Below, piece after piece: positions 49,228 through 59,174 of a stretch of 64,000 nt of DNA. The stretch lies in contig NZ_LJSI01000053.1 of the NCBI RefSeq assembly GCF_001305295.1, positions 806,001 through 870,000 of the forward strand. The letters are read 5' to 3'. The first letter of the stretch is position 1, and each line of letters opens with the position of its first letter. Position numbers and translations under genes: made by a program. The notes beneath the pieces are model-generated. The model had not been told where the DNA came from. It was given only the letters and a program-made list of their open reading frames with translations, and did no database searches. The stretch comes from Neptunomonas antarctica (GTDB taxonomy: Bacteria > Pseudomonadota > Gammaproteobacteria > Pseudomonadales > Balneatricaceae).

Positions 49228-50525
49228 TATGGCTTAATCTCGACATAGGCTTGTGAACGGATTTCTCGTAGCCAATTCACCAGTTCTTCAGCATATTTGC
49301 GCTTGCTGATGGTTGATCTGGCCTGGGATTCCTTGACTTGATCCCCCATATCCTGAGTCCGGCGGTCCTGTACTTGTAAAATATGCCATCCAAAACGAGA
49401 TTCGAACGGTGCGCTAAGTTCACCGATAGGTGTGCGTTGCATTACTTGCTCAAACTCAGGAACCATTTGTCCTGGAGATGCCCAGTTAAGGTCGCCTCCC
49501 TCAGAGCCACTGGCGGAATCATCGCTTAGTTCTTTTGCCAGTTCTTCAAATGATTCGCCCTGGTTCAAACGCGTGTATAGTCGCTCAATCAGTCTTTTGG
49601 TTTGTTCCGGGGAGCGAATTTCACTCGGTTTTAGTAATATATGCCGTACCTGAGTTTGCTCTACTAATTGTACTGTGCCACCACGCTTGTCTCTGAGTTG
49701 TGCAATGTAGAAACCACTGGGTGTTTTAATGGGTGCACTAATGTCCCCGGGTTTCATATTGGAGACCGCTGCTGTCAGAGTTTCTGGTAGTTCAGTTGCT
49801 TTGCGCCATCCCAGATCACCACCATTGAGTGCATTAGGTGCGTTGGAGGTGGCGATGGCTGTCTCAGCAAAGTCGGCCTTGTTAACGAGCGCCTGATAAA
49901 TTGAATTGGCTTTTGTATCGGATGCCTGGATCTGTTCTGGAGACGCCTGTTCAGGGATCGCAATAAGAATAATGCTAAGTAATAATTCAGATTGATTAGC
50001 GGCACCGCTGTCGGATTTCAGAAAGTTTTTGATCTCCTGATCAGATACGCGGATACGGCGGCTAACGTTGCTTTGTTGAACCTGCGCTATCAGCATCTCA
50101 CGGCGTATCTGCTCTCGCGCCGTGAGATAATCTTGTCCTTCTGCAATTAATGCTTCACGGAATTGCGGCAAGGTCATGCTGTTACGACTGGCAATATTAT
50201 TGATTGCGTCATTCAGTTGGCGATCCGTTACTTTGATACCTTGTTGATCAGCCAGTTGTAACATCAGGTTATCGAGCACTAGCCGGTCCATTACCTGGGG
50301 TTCTAAAATATTATCCGGTGGTATGCGTTGCTTACGAGCGTTTAATTGCTCACGTATTATTTGAATCCGTTGTTTAAATTCGGATGCCAGAACGACATCA
50401 TCGTTGACGATAGCGACAACGCTGTCAAGTTGAAGGGGGGCCGCATGTAAGTGGCTGCTAAGAAGTAGCGAAGCCAGGGTTACAAGGCCAAATTGACGAA
50501 CTTTCATTAATTTAGAATTGATCAT
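49227..50525 (-). CDS. surA: Outer-membrane protein chaperone SurA
   Basis: SurA is a periplasmic peptidyl-prolyl isomerase and chaperone for outer-membrane proteins such as LptD. It has a signal peptide ending LSSHLHAA, then [21 protein letters not shown], an N-terminal chaperone core and two parvulin domains (one around [15 protein letters not shown], the second from [12 protein letters not shown] to [12 protein letters not shown]). The start at 50525 (MINSKLMKV) is preceded by gaagagaca and overlaps the lptD end; a later Met at 50507 is possible. Length is about 432 residues, near the family norm. Confidence 0.95.
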   Translation of the reverse strand: MINSKLMKVRQFGLVTLASLLLSSHLHAAPLQLDSVVAIVNDDVVLASEFKQRIQIIREQLNARKQRIPPDNILEPQVMDRLVLDNLMLQLADQQGIKVTDRQLNDAINNIASRNSMTLPQFREALIAEGQDYLTAREQIRREMLIAQVQQSNVSRRIRVSDQEIKNFLKSDSGAANQSELLLSIILIAIPEQASPEQIQASDTKANSIYQALVNKADFAETAIATSNAPNALNGGDLGWRKATELPETLTAAVSNMKPGDISAPIKTPSGFYIAQLRDKRGGTVQLVEQTQVRHILLKPSEIRSPEQTKRLIERLYTRLNQGESFEELAKELSDDSASGSEGGDLNWASPGQMVPEFEQVMQRTPIGELSAPFESRFGWHILQVQDRRTQDMGDQVKESQARSTISKRKYAEELVNWLREIRSQAYVEIKP

Positions 50526-53187
50526 TTGTCTCTTCGCGTTGTTCAAAACCGGTTATTTTTTCAGCGAAACTTGATCCGCCGCTGCTACCAAAACTGCCGA
50601 GTCCTTTTAGCACGAACTGCAGATATATGGCTGTATCTTGTTCATCAGTATCCTGAAGCCACTGGCGTGTAATGAGTCGGGTTTTCCAGCAACAGCTTTC
50701 ATACTCAATACCGATGGCGGTATCCAGATTATCACTATTAAGCCAATCATATTGCCAAACCCCTAAAGCTGACCAGTTTTTACTGACTGGCCAGATGAAG
50801 GAAGCGGTACTTTGATCGCGGACATCCTCGGAAAAACGGTAGCTTAAGTTAACAATACGATTGATATCTTCCTGATACCGAACGGCCAGATTGTTCTCCG
50901 TATTACGGGTATCTTCATGATCGAAGTTAGCATTAAAGGTAACGTTCATGCGAGTATTCGGACGCCAGCTAACGCTGGTGGCAATGTCTGAAAAATCCGA
51001 TGTTTCAGCATCGGTGTCGCTGTCCAGGGTGACATCACGGTCGCCAAAATAGATAGCTTGTCCAATGCTCGCCGTGATTGCTTCACGTCCTTTTAGGTCG
51101 ATCAGGCGGGTAGTGACCCCAAGCGATATTTGTTTTGTATCCCCGATGCGGTCATACCCGCTGTAACGGTTATTTCTAAAAAGTGACGCGTAACTGAAAC
51201 TATATTCCGTTGTATCAAAATCCGGTATGGCTGATTGATCTTGATATGGAACATACAGTCCATAGAGGCGAGGTTCAAGCGTTTGCTGATAAGTGTTATC
51301 TGCTAATGTGAACTCGCGGTCAAAGTAAAGCCCTGAATCAATACTCACCACAGGTACGCTGATCGACGGTGAGTCGTTTAAATCATCTACCTGATTATCG
51401 AGCTGATATTGTGAATACCATAGTTTGAATCCGGGTTTAATGTATCCGCTGGTGCTACGAAACGACGCCGTTAGCTCGGGTTCCATATGAAAACGGCTAC
51501 CAATAATTCGCTCATCATCTGTTAGCCCCGTCAAATCACGGTCAAACTGTGTCAGGCTAACCACATAACTAGCCGATAACCAGTCAGGCTCAAGCGTCGG
51601 GTTACCCCATATTTGTAGTTGCGGTAAGCTACGGTAAGGCGCTGTGTTGTCATCGATGGTTTGATAGCTTTGTAATAATAGTTCTGCCTGCCATTGATTT
51701 CCATAATAGGTAAGCGAACCGCTTTGATTAAGATGGCTTTCTTCGGTAACACTTAGTTTGGTACCCAGATCATCAAAATAGTCGTTATCACTGACCTGAA
51801 GGTAATTAATATTACTTCTCCAGTGCTCACTTGGTATGCCCGTATGCTCAACCCCCAGCAACCAGCGGTCTTCGTCTGTCAGGCTGTCGCTGGGTAGAAA
51901 CGAGGTGCTCAGTGTGTTCATTGAATGCGAATTCATATATCTGAATTCGTTTTCCAGCAACAGGCCCCTTTTTTCCAGAAAACGTGGGGTCAGTGTGTCG
52001 TCCATATTGGGCGCAATATTAAAATAGTAAGGCGTGCCAATATCAAAGCCCTCGGTATCTGAGTAGCTTATTGTCGGGTACAGAAACCCTGAGTGACGTC
52101 TGTCATCTATAGGGAAGTAAAAATAGGGAACATAAAGTATCGGGATATTTGATATGCGTAATGTGGCATTTTTTGCCCAACCAAAACCACTTTCCTGGTC
52201 CAGATGTATTTCTTTAGCGAATACTTTCCATGAATCAGTATCAGGCGGACACTGAGTATAAGTACCTTCTTTTATCGTGATTGTAGCATCTTCATTACGG
52301 GCGATTTGCGCAACAGAGCCTCTGATGTTTTTCTCATAGAGTACATATTCAGCATCGTTTAGCGTTGTCTTTTTTGAGTTGGTATTTGTTTGGGCTGTTT
52401 TTCCTGTAAACAGTAACCCTGGCTCGCGATAGGTTGCGCCACCTTTAAGGTCAATCTGCCCCGTTTCCTGATTAATTGTTGCCGAACTGCTGTAAAGGCT
52501 GCGAGTGCCTTGGACAACTTTTACGCTACCTGTTAATTCCGTCCCCTGCCCCAGCTGCGTGCGTGCCTCTGATGCATCGATGACGATTGGCTGGAACTGG
52601 AATGGTGTCCCATCATCGATAGGGAGTTCCGGTTCTATATAACGACCGCTGCAATGATCGGGTGATTTTCCTTTAGGATAAGGATACCAATTCAGATGCG
52701 CATAAGGCGATAGAGGCAATATCGCTTTATAGGGGATATCTGTTGCGGCCGTCTCAGACTGTTCAGGTTTCATCGGCGTCAGCGTTTTAGCGACGGGCTT
52801 CTCACCTGAGTTACTTTCTATATTGGGTGCAGATGCCTTAGGGGCTGGGTTATTAAGTGCTGAGTCATTGAGTACTGAATCATTGGGAGTGGCTTCGGTT
52901 GGAGTAGGCAATGCCTTGTTGCTTGTTTCAGGCTTAATAGCAGTATTGCCTGCTTCAATGGCTGGTCTAGGCGCGTCTGTTCCCATATCAGTCTGAATGT
53001 TATCGGCCGCGGGTATGTCTTTGTTCGTGTTCAAGATAGGCTTTGACGAATCTGAGCAATCCCAACTGCCATTAATCTGGCGGCAGTCCCAATCATTTAG
53101 TTCGGCCAGTGCCATTTGATGATGTGACAAAAGGGCAGCAGTAATAGCCAGTGTCAATTTGTGTGAAGCGCGTTTCAGAATTGGCAT
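50512..53187 (-). CDS. lptD: LPS-assembly protein LptD
   Basis: LptD is the outer-membrane barrel that inserts LPS at the cell surface with LptE. The ATG at 53187 gives a signal peptide (ITAALLSHHQMALAE) and an 891-residue protein; an upstream ATG would add 35 unlikely residues. It has a low-complexity Pro/Asn/Ser-rich insertion near the mature N-terminus, the OstA beta-jellyroll (TIKEGTYTQCPPDTDSW), the FPIDDRRHSGFLYPTISYS plug region and a C-terminal barrel with the adjacent Cys pair ESCCWKTRL that forms inter-domain disulfides. The size resembles Pseudomonas LptD more than E. coli. Confidence 0.95.
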   Translation of the reverse strand: MPILKRASHKLTLAITAALLSHHQMALAELNDWDCRQINGSWDCSDSSKPILNTNKDIPAADNIQTDMGTDAPRPAIEAGNTAIKPETSNKALPTPTEATPNDSVLNDSALNNPAPKASAPNIESNSGEKPVAKTLTPMKPEQSETAATDIPYKAILPLSPYAHLNWYPYPKGKSPDHCSGRYIEPELPIDDGTPFQFQPIVIDASEARTQLGQGTELTGSVKVVQGTRSLYSSSATINQETGQIDLKGGATYREPGLLFTGKTAQTNTNSKKTTLNDAEYVLYEKNIRGSVAQIARNEDATITIKEGTYTQCPPDTDSWKVFAKEIHLDQESGFGWAKNATLRISNIPILYVPYFYFPIDDRRHSGFLYPTISYSDTEGFDIGTPYYFNIAPNMDDTLTPRFLEKRGLLLENEFRYMNSHSMNTLSTSFLPSDSLTDEDRWLLGVEHTGIPSEHWRSNINYLQVSDNDYFDDLGTKLSVTEESHLNQSGSLTYYGNQWQAELLLQSYQTIDDNTAPYRSLPQLQIWGNPTLEPDWLSASYVVSLTQFDRDLTGLTDDERIIGSRFHMEPELTASFRSTSGYIKPGFKLWYSQYQLDNQVDDLNDSPSISVPVVSIDSGLYFDREFTLADNTYQQTLEPRLYGLYVPYQDQSAIPDFDTTEYSFSYASLFRNNRYSGYDRIGDTKQISLGVTTRLIDLKGREAITASIGQAIYFGDRDVTLDSDTDAETSDFSDIATSVSWRPNTRMNVTFNANFDHEDTRNTENNLAVRYQEDINRIVNLSYRFSEDVRDQSTASFIWPVSKNWSALGVWQYDWLNSDNLDTAIGIEYESCCWKTRLITRQWLQDTDEQDTAIYLQFVLKGLGSFGSSGGSSFAEKITGFEQREETNDQF

Positions 53188-53323
53188 TCCAGGACTTCCC
53201 TGTAGCGGATAACGACCAGCATAGTATCCCGTGAATAGTATATTGATTCTATATTCGGTTGTGTAACTGGCAAAGTCTGGAATAATAAACATTCATACGA
53301 TGATACGCTAGAGGAAACAGCAG

Positions 53324-54355
53324 ATGGGGCAACGGTTATCTACTTTATTAGGGTGGATTGAAGCATTGGCGGCTTCGGGAGCACTGGATATTGAAGAAGG
53401 GTGGGATTTATTGCCTGTTTCCGGTGATGCGAGTTTCAGACGATACTTTCGTGTGAAATCAGGCAATCGTTCATGGATTGCTGTGGATGCACCCCCTGAA
53501 AAAGAAAATAGTGACGTTTTTGTGCAAATAGCCAAGGACTGGAAAGCGCAAAAGGTCAATGTTCCGAGTGTTATCAGTGCTGATCTGGTGCAGGGCTTTA
53601 TGTTGCTGAGTGACTTCGGTGACCGTTTATATCTGCCTGAATTGACAGAAGATAGTGCTGATAATCTTTACCGGCTTGCGTTGACTGAGTTATTTCTCAT
53701 TCAAAAATGTAATGCTGACGCTTTGCCTGTCTACGATAGCGCTTTATTGCAGCGTGAAATGTCCTTGTTTTCTGAATGGTTTTTGGGGTCTTTACTAAAA
53801 ATTGATTTTAATCCACAGGAATTAGAATGTATCAATGCCGCTTTTTCATTATTGGAGCAAAGTGCATTAGCGCAGCCCGTAGTGTGTGTGCATCGTGATT
53901 ATCACTCACGTAATTTAATGATTACCTCTGAAAAGACGCCTGGTGTTATTGATTTTCAGGATGCTGTTAAAGGTCCAGTCACTTATGATCTGGCTTCCTT
54001 GCTCAGGGATTGTTATATCAGTTGGCCCGATGCGGATGTTTACGCATGGGTTGAGTCTTTCCGGATAGCTCTGATCGAGCAAGGTGTTATTTCGTTAGAG
54101 GTGACGTCCGATTGCTTTAAACGTTGGTTTGATTTGATGGGTATGCAGCGGCACCTTAAGGCGATAGGTATTTTTGCCCGATTAAGTATTCGTGATGATA
54201 AGCATGCGTACTTACAGGATATTCCACGGACGCTAACTTATGTGCAAAATGTTGCGGCAAAGTACCCGGAGTTAAGTCACTTTAGACAATTGCTGGAAGA
54301 GCGGATTGTGCCTGCGATGTCAGAGAGCCATTATTTTCCAGATGAGACACTATGA
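53324..54355 (+). CDS. amgK: Cell-wall sugar anomeric kinase AmgK
   Basis: AmgK phosphorylates MurNAc and GlcNAc at the anomeric position in the recycling shortcut that bypasses de novo UDP-MurNAc synthesis; this route confers intrinsic fosfomycin tolerance in Pseudomonas putida. The 343-residue aminoglycoside-phosphotransferase-fold protein has VSGDASFRRYFRV, the catalytic loop VCVHRDYHSRNLMI and the metal-binding VIDFQDAVKGP. It diverges from lptD and is followed by murU with a few bases between, the standard arrangement. Confidence 0.93.
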   Translation: MGQRLSTLLGWIEALAASGALDIEEGWDLLPVSGDASFRRYFRVKSGNRSWIAVDAPPEKENSDVFVQIAKDWKAQKVNVPSVISADLVQGFMLLSDFGDRLYLPELTEDSADNLYRLALTELFLIQKCNADALPVYDSALLQREMSLFSEWFLGSLLKIDFNPQELECINAAFSLLEQSALAQPVVCVHRDYHSRNLMITSEKTPGVIDFQDAVKGPVTYDLASLLRDCYISWPDADVYAWVESFRIALIEQGVISLEVTSDCFKRWFDLMGMQRHLKAIGIFARLSIRDDKHAYLQDIPRTLTYVQNVAAKYPELSHFRQLLEERIVPAMSESHYFPDETL

Positions 54356-54362
54356 GGATGAT

Positions 54363-55067
54363 ATGAAGGCGATGATCTTAGCGGCAGGGCTCGGAACGCG
54401 GTTGCGACCGTTAACCTTGAGTACACCGAAGCCGCTCGTGCCGGTTAATGGAAAAGCATTAATTGTGTATCATATTGAAAAGCTGGCTAAAGCGGGTGTT
54501 AACGATATTATTATCAATCACGCGTGGCTGGGTGAGCAGATTGAAACAGCACTGGGTGATGGCTCGCAGTGGGGCGTGAATATTACCTATTCGCCTGAAG
54601 GAGAGCCGTTGGAAACCGGCGGAGGGATTTTTCGGGTGCTGGATAGGCTCTCTGAAAATGACGAGCCATTTATCGTGATTAATGGCGATATCATGATAAA
54701 TTTCGACTACTCGTTGTTAATGGATAATACGCTGTTAGAAGGTGCTACAGATGATATAGCTCATTTGGTATTAGTACCTAACCCTGAACATCATCCAGAG
54801 GGTGATTTTGCTTGTTTGCCGGATGGCAGGCTTTCTATGCAAGGCAATAAGCAGACTTTTTCCGGAGTCAGTGTTCTGACCCCCCGACTTTTTGCCGGAT
54901 GTGACGCTGCTGCGTTTGCATTAGGACCATTGTTAAAACGTGCGATAGACGAAGGGCAGGTAAGCGGGTCGGTTTATCCCGGGTTCTGGATCGATGTCGG
55001 TACTTATGAGCGGCTGCAGCAGGCTGAAACTTTTTATAAGAGCTTACATAAGCTTACAAGAGAATAA
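54363..55067 (+). CDS. murU: N-acetylmuramate-1-phosphate uridylyltransferase MurU
   Basis: MurU turns MurNAc-1-phosphate into UDP-MurNAc after AmgK. The 234-residue nucleotidyltransferase begins MKAMILAAGLGTRLRPLTLS with the nucleotide-binding glycine loop, followed by PKPLVPVNGKALIVYHIEKL, FIVINGDIMINFDYS with the metal Asp, and SGSVYPGFWIDVGTYERLQ. The ATG at 54363 is preferred over an upstream one within amgK because it gives the canonical N-terminus. Length matches the family. Confidence 0.93.
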   Translation: MKAMILAAGLGTRLRPLTLSTPKPLVPVNGKALIVYHIEKLAKAGVNDIIINHAWLGEQIETALGDGSQWGVNITYSPEGEPLETGGGIFRVLDRLSENDEPFIVINGDIMINFDYSLLMDNTLLEGATDDIAHLVLVPNPEHHPEGDFACLPDGRLSMQGNKQTFSGVSVLTPRLFAGCDAAAFALGPLLKRAIDEGQVSGSVYPGFWIDVGTYERLQQAETFYKSLHKLTRE

Positions 55068-55072
55068 ATGAT

Positions 55073-55918
55073 ATGGCATTTGACGCACAAGCGGCAGGAC
55101 AAAGCATAGGTGCATCACTGCGAAAGTACCGTAATGGCATTATTATTGGCGCGCTGGTCGGGCTAATGAGCGGCGGTTTATGGGGCTTGATTTTTGGTGG
55201 GGCGGTGGGTGGCTTTATTAGCAAAACCCTTTCTAATCTTTTGACAGGAAAGCACTCTCCGCAAGCGGCATTCTTCCGTGCTACTTTTGCCGTGATGGGT
55301 AAAGTCGCCAAAGCTGATGGGCGGGTGACCGAAGACGAGATACAGTTCGCACGTGATGTGATGGCGCGTATGAATTTGTCTGATGAGCGAAAACGCGAAG
55401 CCATGGGGTATTTCTCTCAGGGCAAGGAAGCAGATTTCAATATTGCAGACGTATTAATGCCTTTGTCTCGTGTTATTCAGTCTCAGGCTTCAGTTAAGAT
55501 CATGTTTATTGAGATTCAGCTGCAGATTGCGATGGCTGATGGGCAGCTATCACCGGAAGAATTAGCCGTGGTGCAGGAAGCCTGCACATTGTTGAGAATG
55601 TCCGGGATAGAGATGGCAGCACTTATGTCAAGAATGCAGGCACAGCAAGCTTTTCAGGAGCAAAGCTATCGGCAGCATCAGCATTTTCAGCCAGCCTCAG
55701 AGCTGGGGTTATTGAAAGAAGCCTATGGTGTGCTAGGAGTTAAAGACAGTGATACAGAGGCGGTTGTCAAAAAGGCCTATCGTAGATTGATGAGTCAGCA
55801 TCATCCAGACAAGCTGGTGGCAAAAGGTTTGCCGCCTGAAATGATGCAGCTGGCTAAGGAAAAAACTCAAGAGATTCAGGCAGCTTACGATCGTGTAAAA
55901 ACCTCCCGCAAGAACTGA
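55073..55918 (+). CDS. djlA: Membrane-anchored co-chaperone DjlA
   Basis: DjlA is an inner-membrane DnaJ-like protein that stimulates DnaK. The 281-residue protein has an N-terminal glycine-rich membrane segment (GIIIGALVGLMSGGLWGLIF), a central TerB-like helical domain (ATFAVMGKVAKADGRVTEDE) and a C-terminal J domain from about residue 215 (KEAYGVLGVKDSDTEAVVKK) with the essential HPD tripeptide in SQHHPDKL. Length and order of domains match DjlA. It sits a few bases after murU in the same direction. Confidence 0.93.
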   Translation: MAFDAQAAGQSIGASLRKYRNGIIIGALVGLMSGGLWGLIFGGAVGGFISKTLSNLLTGKHSPQAAFFRATFAVMGKVAKADGRVTEDEIQFARDVMARMNLSDERKREAMGYFSQGKEADFNIADVLMPLSRVIQSQASVKIMFIEIQLQIAMADGQLSPEELAVVQEACTLLRMSGIEMAALMSRMQAQQAFQEQSYRQHQHFQPASELGLLKEAYGVLGVKDSDTEAVVKKAYRRLMSQHHPDKLVAKGLPPEMMQLAKEKTQEIQAAYDRVKTSRKN

Positions 55919-55962
55919 TCTTCTGTTCTCTTCTTATAGGGAGGACGGGCCTAAAGGGGTAT

Positions 55963-57117
55963 TTATATCGGTGTTTGGTTTTTATTGCCTGCGGGTTGAG
56001 GTTGTGGTGATCCCGGTTGTTGGTTGATCTGTGGTGCTGGCGTAGAGGAGGGCACAGGGTTCTCTTCTTCAGCTTTAATGATATAGGTTTCCAGCAGTCC
56101 GCGTGTATACCGCACCAGCCATGGTTGTCCTGAAAGCGTGGTGGCGATTTTGGGTAAACGGCTTTGATGATAGTTGTTCATAGAGTGCCGGCGTGCTTCT
56201 TTCACGCGTAATTCGGGTTGTTGTGCGTATGAATTATTGAAGATCTTTGGGGCGGCGCTATAAAGATCCAGAGTTGTGATTGTGAGCTCAGGTATGAGCG
56301 TTAATAATGTCGGGGCACTAATATCATTTGATTGCTCTGCATCAATCATCAATAGTTTGATATTTGTCTGTCCCTGAAGATTAGTTGCTAAGGCTGTTGC
56401 CCACGTAGCACCGCTTCCCGCTCCGACAAGCACTATGCGATCAATCTGTTTCTGTTGTAATGCCTGAACGGCAGTTATTCCGCGTTGCATAATGCGTTTA
56501 TATCGATCAGAACTTTGTGGTATTTTTTGTTCTTCCGCTGTTTTTATCTCTGCAGGGGTAGAAGGTTCTGCTGTACCGGGCGTATCTGCATTTATATTCT
56601 CTTCGCTTGTTTCTGCTGGTGTTGTCTTAATTGCGGTGAGGGACGGTAGGGTTCTGATCGGATTGTCGGCTGTAACTGGTGCAGGCAGAGGAATAGCCAG
56701 GGTAGCCCATCCATAATCTGTCAAACCGATTCGTAATGGATTTAAAATGATGGGCCATGTGGGATGAGTGCGATCATCAGGGAAAAAAATGATGCCGCCA
56801 TGCAAAATAGCACCGCTCCTGTCACGGTAAAACGCATCGAAGCTATCTTCCCCCGCGCTTAATGGCATAATCTGTGTTTCCGGATCCAGTAAATCATTCG
56901 ATAAATCCGCTAATAAAGACGTCCGGGGTTGCGGCTCAACGCGAGGGCGTTCCGGAGATGGTTGCGGCGCTTCAGCGGGCTGATCTGTTGATGCTGCCTG
57001 TGATGTAGCTTCAGAATTGGCCGCCTGATCCTCAGCTGATACGAAGCTGCTGACGCTCGACATAATCCAGAGTACGCTGATCAGGGTAATGGGGTGCTTT
57101 GATATTGTCATATTCAT
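55963..57117 (-). CDS. DUF3530 family secreted protein (alpha/beta-hydrolase-like)
   Basis: The 384-residue protein has a signal peptide (ITLISVLWIMSSVSSFVSAE) from the ATG at 57117, then an Ala/Gln/Pro/Ser-rich stretch, and a core with GGIIFFPDDRTHPTWPIILNPL, YGWATLAIPLP and RIVLVGAGSGATWATALATNL, the last like the nucleophile elbow of alpha/beta hydrolases with Ser in GSG. A Pro/Gln-rich tail follows. It is assigned to DUF3530 by this layout. It is convergent with djlA and divergent from rpe. Function is unknown. Confidence 0.72.
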   Translation of the reverse strand: MNMTISKHPITLISVLWIMSSVSSFVSAEDQAANSEATSQAASTDQPAEAPQPSPERPRVEPQPRTSLLADLSNDLLDPETQIMPLSAGEDSFDAFYRDRSGAILHGGIIFFPDDRTHPTWPIILNPLRIGLTDYGWATLAIPLPAPVTADNPIRTLPSLTAIKTTPAETSEENINADTPGTAEPSTPAEIKTAEEQKIPQSSDRYKRIMQRGITAVQALQQKQIDRIVLVGAGSGATWATALATNLQGQTNIKLLMIDAEQSNDISAPTLLTLIPELTITTLDLYSAAPKIFNNSYAQQPELRVKEARRHSMNNYHQSRLPKIATTLSGQPWLVRYTRGLLETYIIKAEEENPVPSSTPAPQINQQPGSPQPQPAGNKNQTPI

Positions 57118-57223
57118 AGGTTGATTATCAGCAAAAAAACGTAACCTGCAAGCTATACGCTGCATATATAAACGCGCTTGGGTACAATAGCCGGATATCT
57201 CATTTGTTATGGAATTTCGTGCT

Positions 57224-57907
57224 ATGTCTGATTTTAAAATTGCGCCTTCAATATTGTCTGCAGATTTTGCTCGTCTGGGTGAAGAAGTTGAAAACGTGCT
57301 GAAGGCTGGTGCCGATATTGTTCATTTTGATGTAATGGATAATCACTATGTTCCTAACCTGACTATTGGGCCTATGGTGTGCAAAGCATTACGCAAGCAT
57401 GGCATTACAGCGCCGATTGATGTGCATCTGATGGTGAAGCCGGTTGACCGCATGATTGCTGATTTTATTGAAGCAGGCGCGACCTACATCACGTTTCACC
57501 CCGAAGCGTCTGAACATATTGATCGCTCTTTGCAGATGATCAGAGACGCGGGTTGTCAGGCAGGGCTGGTCTTTAATCCGGCGACGCCGTTGCACTATCT
57601 GGATTACGTTATGGATAAAGTAGATATGATTCTTCTGATGTCGGTTAATCCTGGCTTTGGTGGGCAGTCGTTTATCCCGGGCACTCTCGCTAAGTTAGCA
57701 GAAGTCCGCAAACTGATTGATGCCAGTGGTCAGAATATAAGACTTGAAGTGGATGGTGGCGTCACCGTTCAAAACATTGGCGCCATTGCGGCGGCGGGTG
57801 CTGATACGTTTGTGGCGGGCTCCGCTATTTTTAATACCGATGATTATGCCGCCACGATAGAGAAAATGCGTGCTGAACTTGCCAAAGCGAAGGGGTTCGT
57901 TTGTTAA
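57224..57907 (+). CDS. rpe: Ribulose-phosphate 3-epimerase Rpe
   Basis: Rpe interconverts ribulose-5-phosphate and xylulose-5-phosphate in the pentose phosphate pathway. The 227-residue TIM-barrel has [21 protein letters not shown], the metal and catalytic residues in [45 protein letters not shown] and [14 protein letters not shown]. The ATG at 57224 gives the standard N-terminus MSDFKIAPS. The stop overlaps the gph start by one base (TTAATG). Confidence 0.97.
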   Translation: MSDFKIAPSILSADFARLGEEVENVLKAGADIVHFDVMDNHYVPNLTIGPMVCKALRKHGITAPIDVHLMVKPVDRMIADFIEAGATYITFHPEASEHIDRSLQMIRDAGCQAGLVFNPATPLHYLDYVMDKVDMILLMSVNPGFGGQSFIPGTLAKLAEVRKLIDASGQNIRLEVDGGVTVQNIGAIAAAGADTFVAGSAIFNTDDYAATIEKMRAELAKAKGFVC

Positions 57908-58578
57908 TGAAATCCCTTTTTGAGGGAAGTTTTCCACAGCTAATTATGTTTGATCTGGACGGGACGCTGGTGGATAGCGTCCCAGACCTCGCATCGGCGA
58001 TAGATAAAACATTGCAGAGTTTGGGTTTGCCTGTAGTGGGTGAAACCAATGTACGTTTGTGGGTAGGTAATGGGGCGTCAATGCTGGTGGAGCGTGCTTT
58101 GAAGCATGTTTCACCTGTTATTGACTCTTCTTTATCTGGCCGTGCTTATGCCCGGTTCTTGAATAATTATGCTGACTGTCTGGCAGATAAAAGCCAATTG
58201 TATGGGGGCGTTTTAGACGCGCTTGAAAAGCTCTACGCGCGGGAGATTCCCATGGCGATTGTTACCAATAAGCCCATCGCTTTTACTCATCCTTTGTTAA
58301 CGGGGCTGGAGATAGCGCACTTTTTCCCTACGGTGCTTGGTGGTGACTCGTTACCGGCTAAAAAACCCGATCCTTTACCTTTGAATACGCTTATCGAGCA
58401 ATATGGTATACGCCCGGATCAGGCGCTCATGGTCGGCGACTCTGTTAATGATATTCTTGCGGCCAGAGCGGCTGGCTGTCCGGTTATTGCGGTTCCTTAT
58501 GGTTACAACCATGGGCAAAGTATTTATGAGGCGGGTGCGGATAAGGTGATCTGTGATCTTGGCGAGTTATTAGAGTGA
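57907..58578 (+). CDS. gph: Phosphoglycolate phosphatase Gph
   Basis: Gph clears 2-phosphoglycolate produced by repair of 3'-phosphoglycolate DNA ends or by oxygenase side reactions. The 223-residue HAD enzyme has the nucleophile motif IMFDLDGTLVDSVPDL, the cap domain, VTNKPIAFTHPLL (motif II/III area) and the acidic motif LMVGDSVNDILAARAAGCP. It is translationally coupled to rpe. In Pseudomonas trpE follows, but here the next 600 bases lack any such gene. Confidence 0.93.
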   Translation: MKSLFEGSFPQLIMFDLDGTLVDSVPDLASAIDKTLQSLGLPVVGETNVRLWVGNGASMLVERALKHVSPVIDSSLSGRAYARFLNNYADCLADKSQLYGGVLDALEKLYAREIPMAIVTNKPIAFTHPLLTGLEIAHFFPTVLGGDSLPAKKPDPLPLNTLIEQYGIRPDQALMVGDSVNDILAARAAGCPVIAVPYGYNHGQSIYEAGADKVICDLGELLE

Positions 58579-58829
58579 GTTTGTTTTTGATGCTCGCTCT
58601 TACTGAAGTGCCACGCTTCAGGAAATTCAGAGCAATCTGACGAGCAGTTTAGACGGTTGCTTCGTTCTCGTCGCTCAATAGAGACGTTAACAAATTGATC
58701 GCGTGGGGGTTTCATTTCAGTTACTTCGATTTACATATAAAACTGATATCAGTATTAAAGAAAATATTGATAAAAATAATCATATTTTCTTTAATTATCA
58801 GATGGATACGCTATTTAAATATAGTATAT

Positions 58830-58852
58830 CCCCGTCCTTCTTAAAGGCGGGG
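58830..58852. other. G/C-rich hairpin reminiscent of an IS200/IS605 end
   Basis: CCCCGTCCTT and AAGGCGGGG pair with a single bulged T around a short loop, standing out in A/T-rich DNA (tatatc before, tgggtgaa after). Such CCCCG...CGGGG hairpins occur at the ends of IS200/IS605-type elements and related solo repeats. No transposase gene is seen nearby, so this could be an isolated remnant or an ordinary RNA hairpin. No T-run follows that would make it a terminator. Confidence 0.35.
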
Positions 58853-58934
58853 TGGGTGAAACTGATAATCTGTCAATAAATTCGGTGTTGATTGTAGGCT
58901 TGATCGATTCGTATGACGGCTATTAAAAAATATT

Positions 58935-59153
58935 ATGTTATTAGTGTCGCTTCTTGTAAGTTTTTATCTATTTGATATTAAAACAGTTTTTATAATTAGG
59001 CTATTCCTTGTCTTAAAAAAGAGACGCTTTGGTCGTATTGCGGAAAATGATATTGTGTTTTTTTGCGATAAGTATCGTACTGTGTTTGGGTTTTTCGATT
59101 TGGCATGTTTTTTTCATAGGATGAAACAAGGTAGTAATCACAGTGATGTTTAA
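58935..59153 (+). CDS. Possible small hypothetical protein
   Basis: A 72-codon ORF from ATG with a hydrophobic N-terminus (LLVSLLVSFYLFDIK) and a basic/aromatic remainder (KKRRFGRIAENDI, ACFFHRMKQGSNHS). I do not recognise it. The upstream region lacks a good ribosome site, and the DNA is A/T-rich, so it may be a chance ORF or the decayed end of a larger gene. It lies directly before the acyltransferase gene in the same direction. Confidence 0.2.
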   Translation: MLLVSLLVSFYLFDIKTVFIIRLFLVLKKRRFGRIAENDIVFFCDKYRTVFGFFDLACFFHRMKQGSNHSDV

Positions 59154-59174
59154 TAATAATTTTTAAGAGATAGT

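Larger units (their letters stand above)
58579..59174. other. A/T-rich boundary between the housekeeping block and the exopolysaccharide locus
   Basis: The first about 150 bases are of ordinary composition; an AGAGTGAG...CTCGCTCT hairpin just after gph (about 58573-58610) lacks a T-run. Beyond about 58730 the sequence becomes very A/T-rich and holds the G/C hairpin at 58830-58852 and one weak ORF at 58935-59153. No trpE, usual in this place in Pseudomonas, is visible. Confidence 0.5.
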
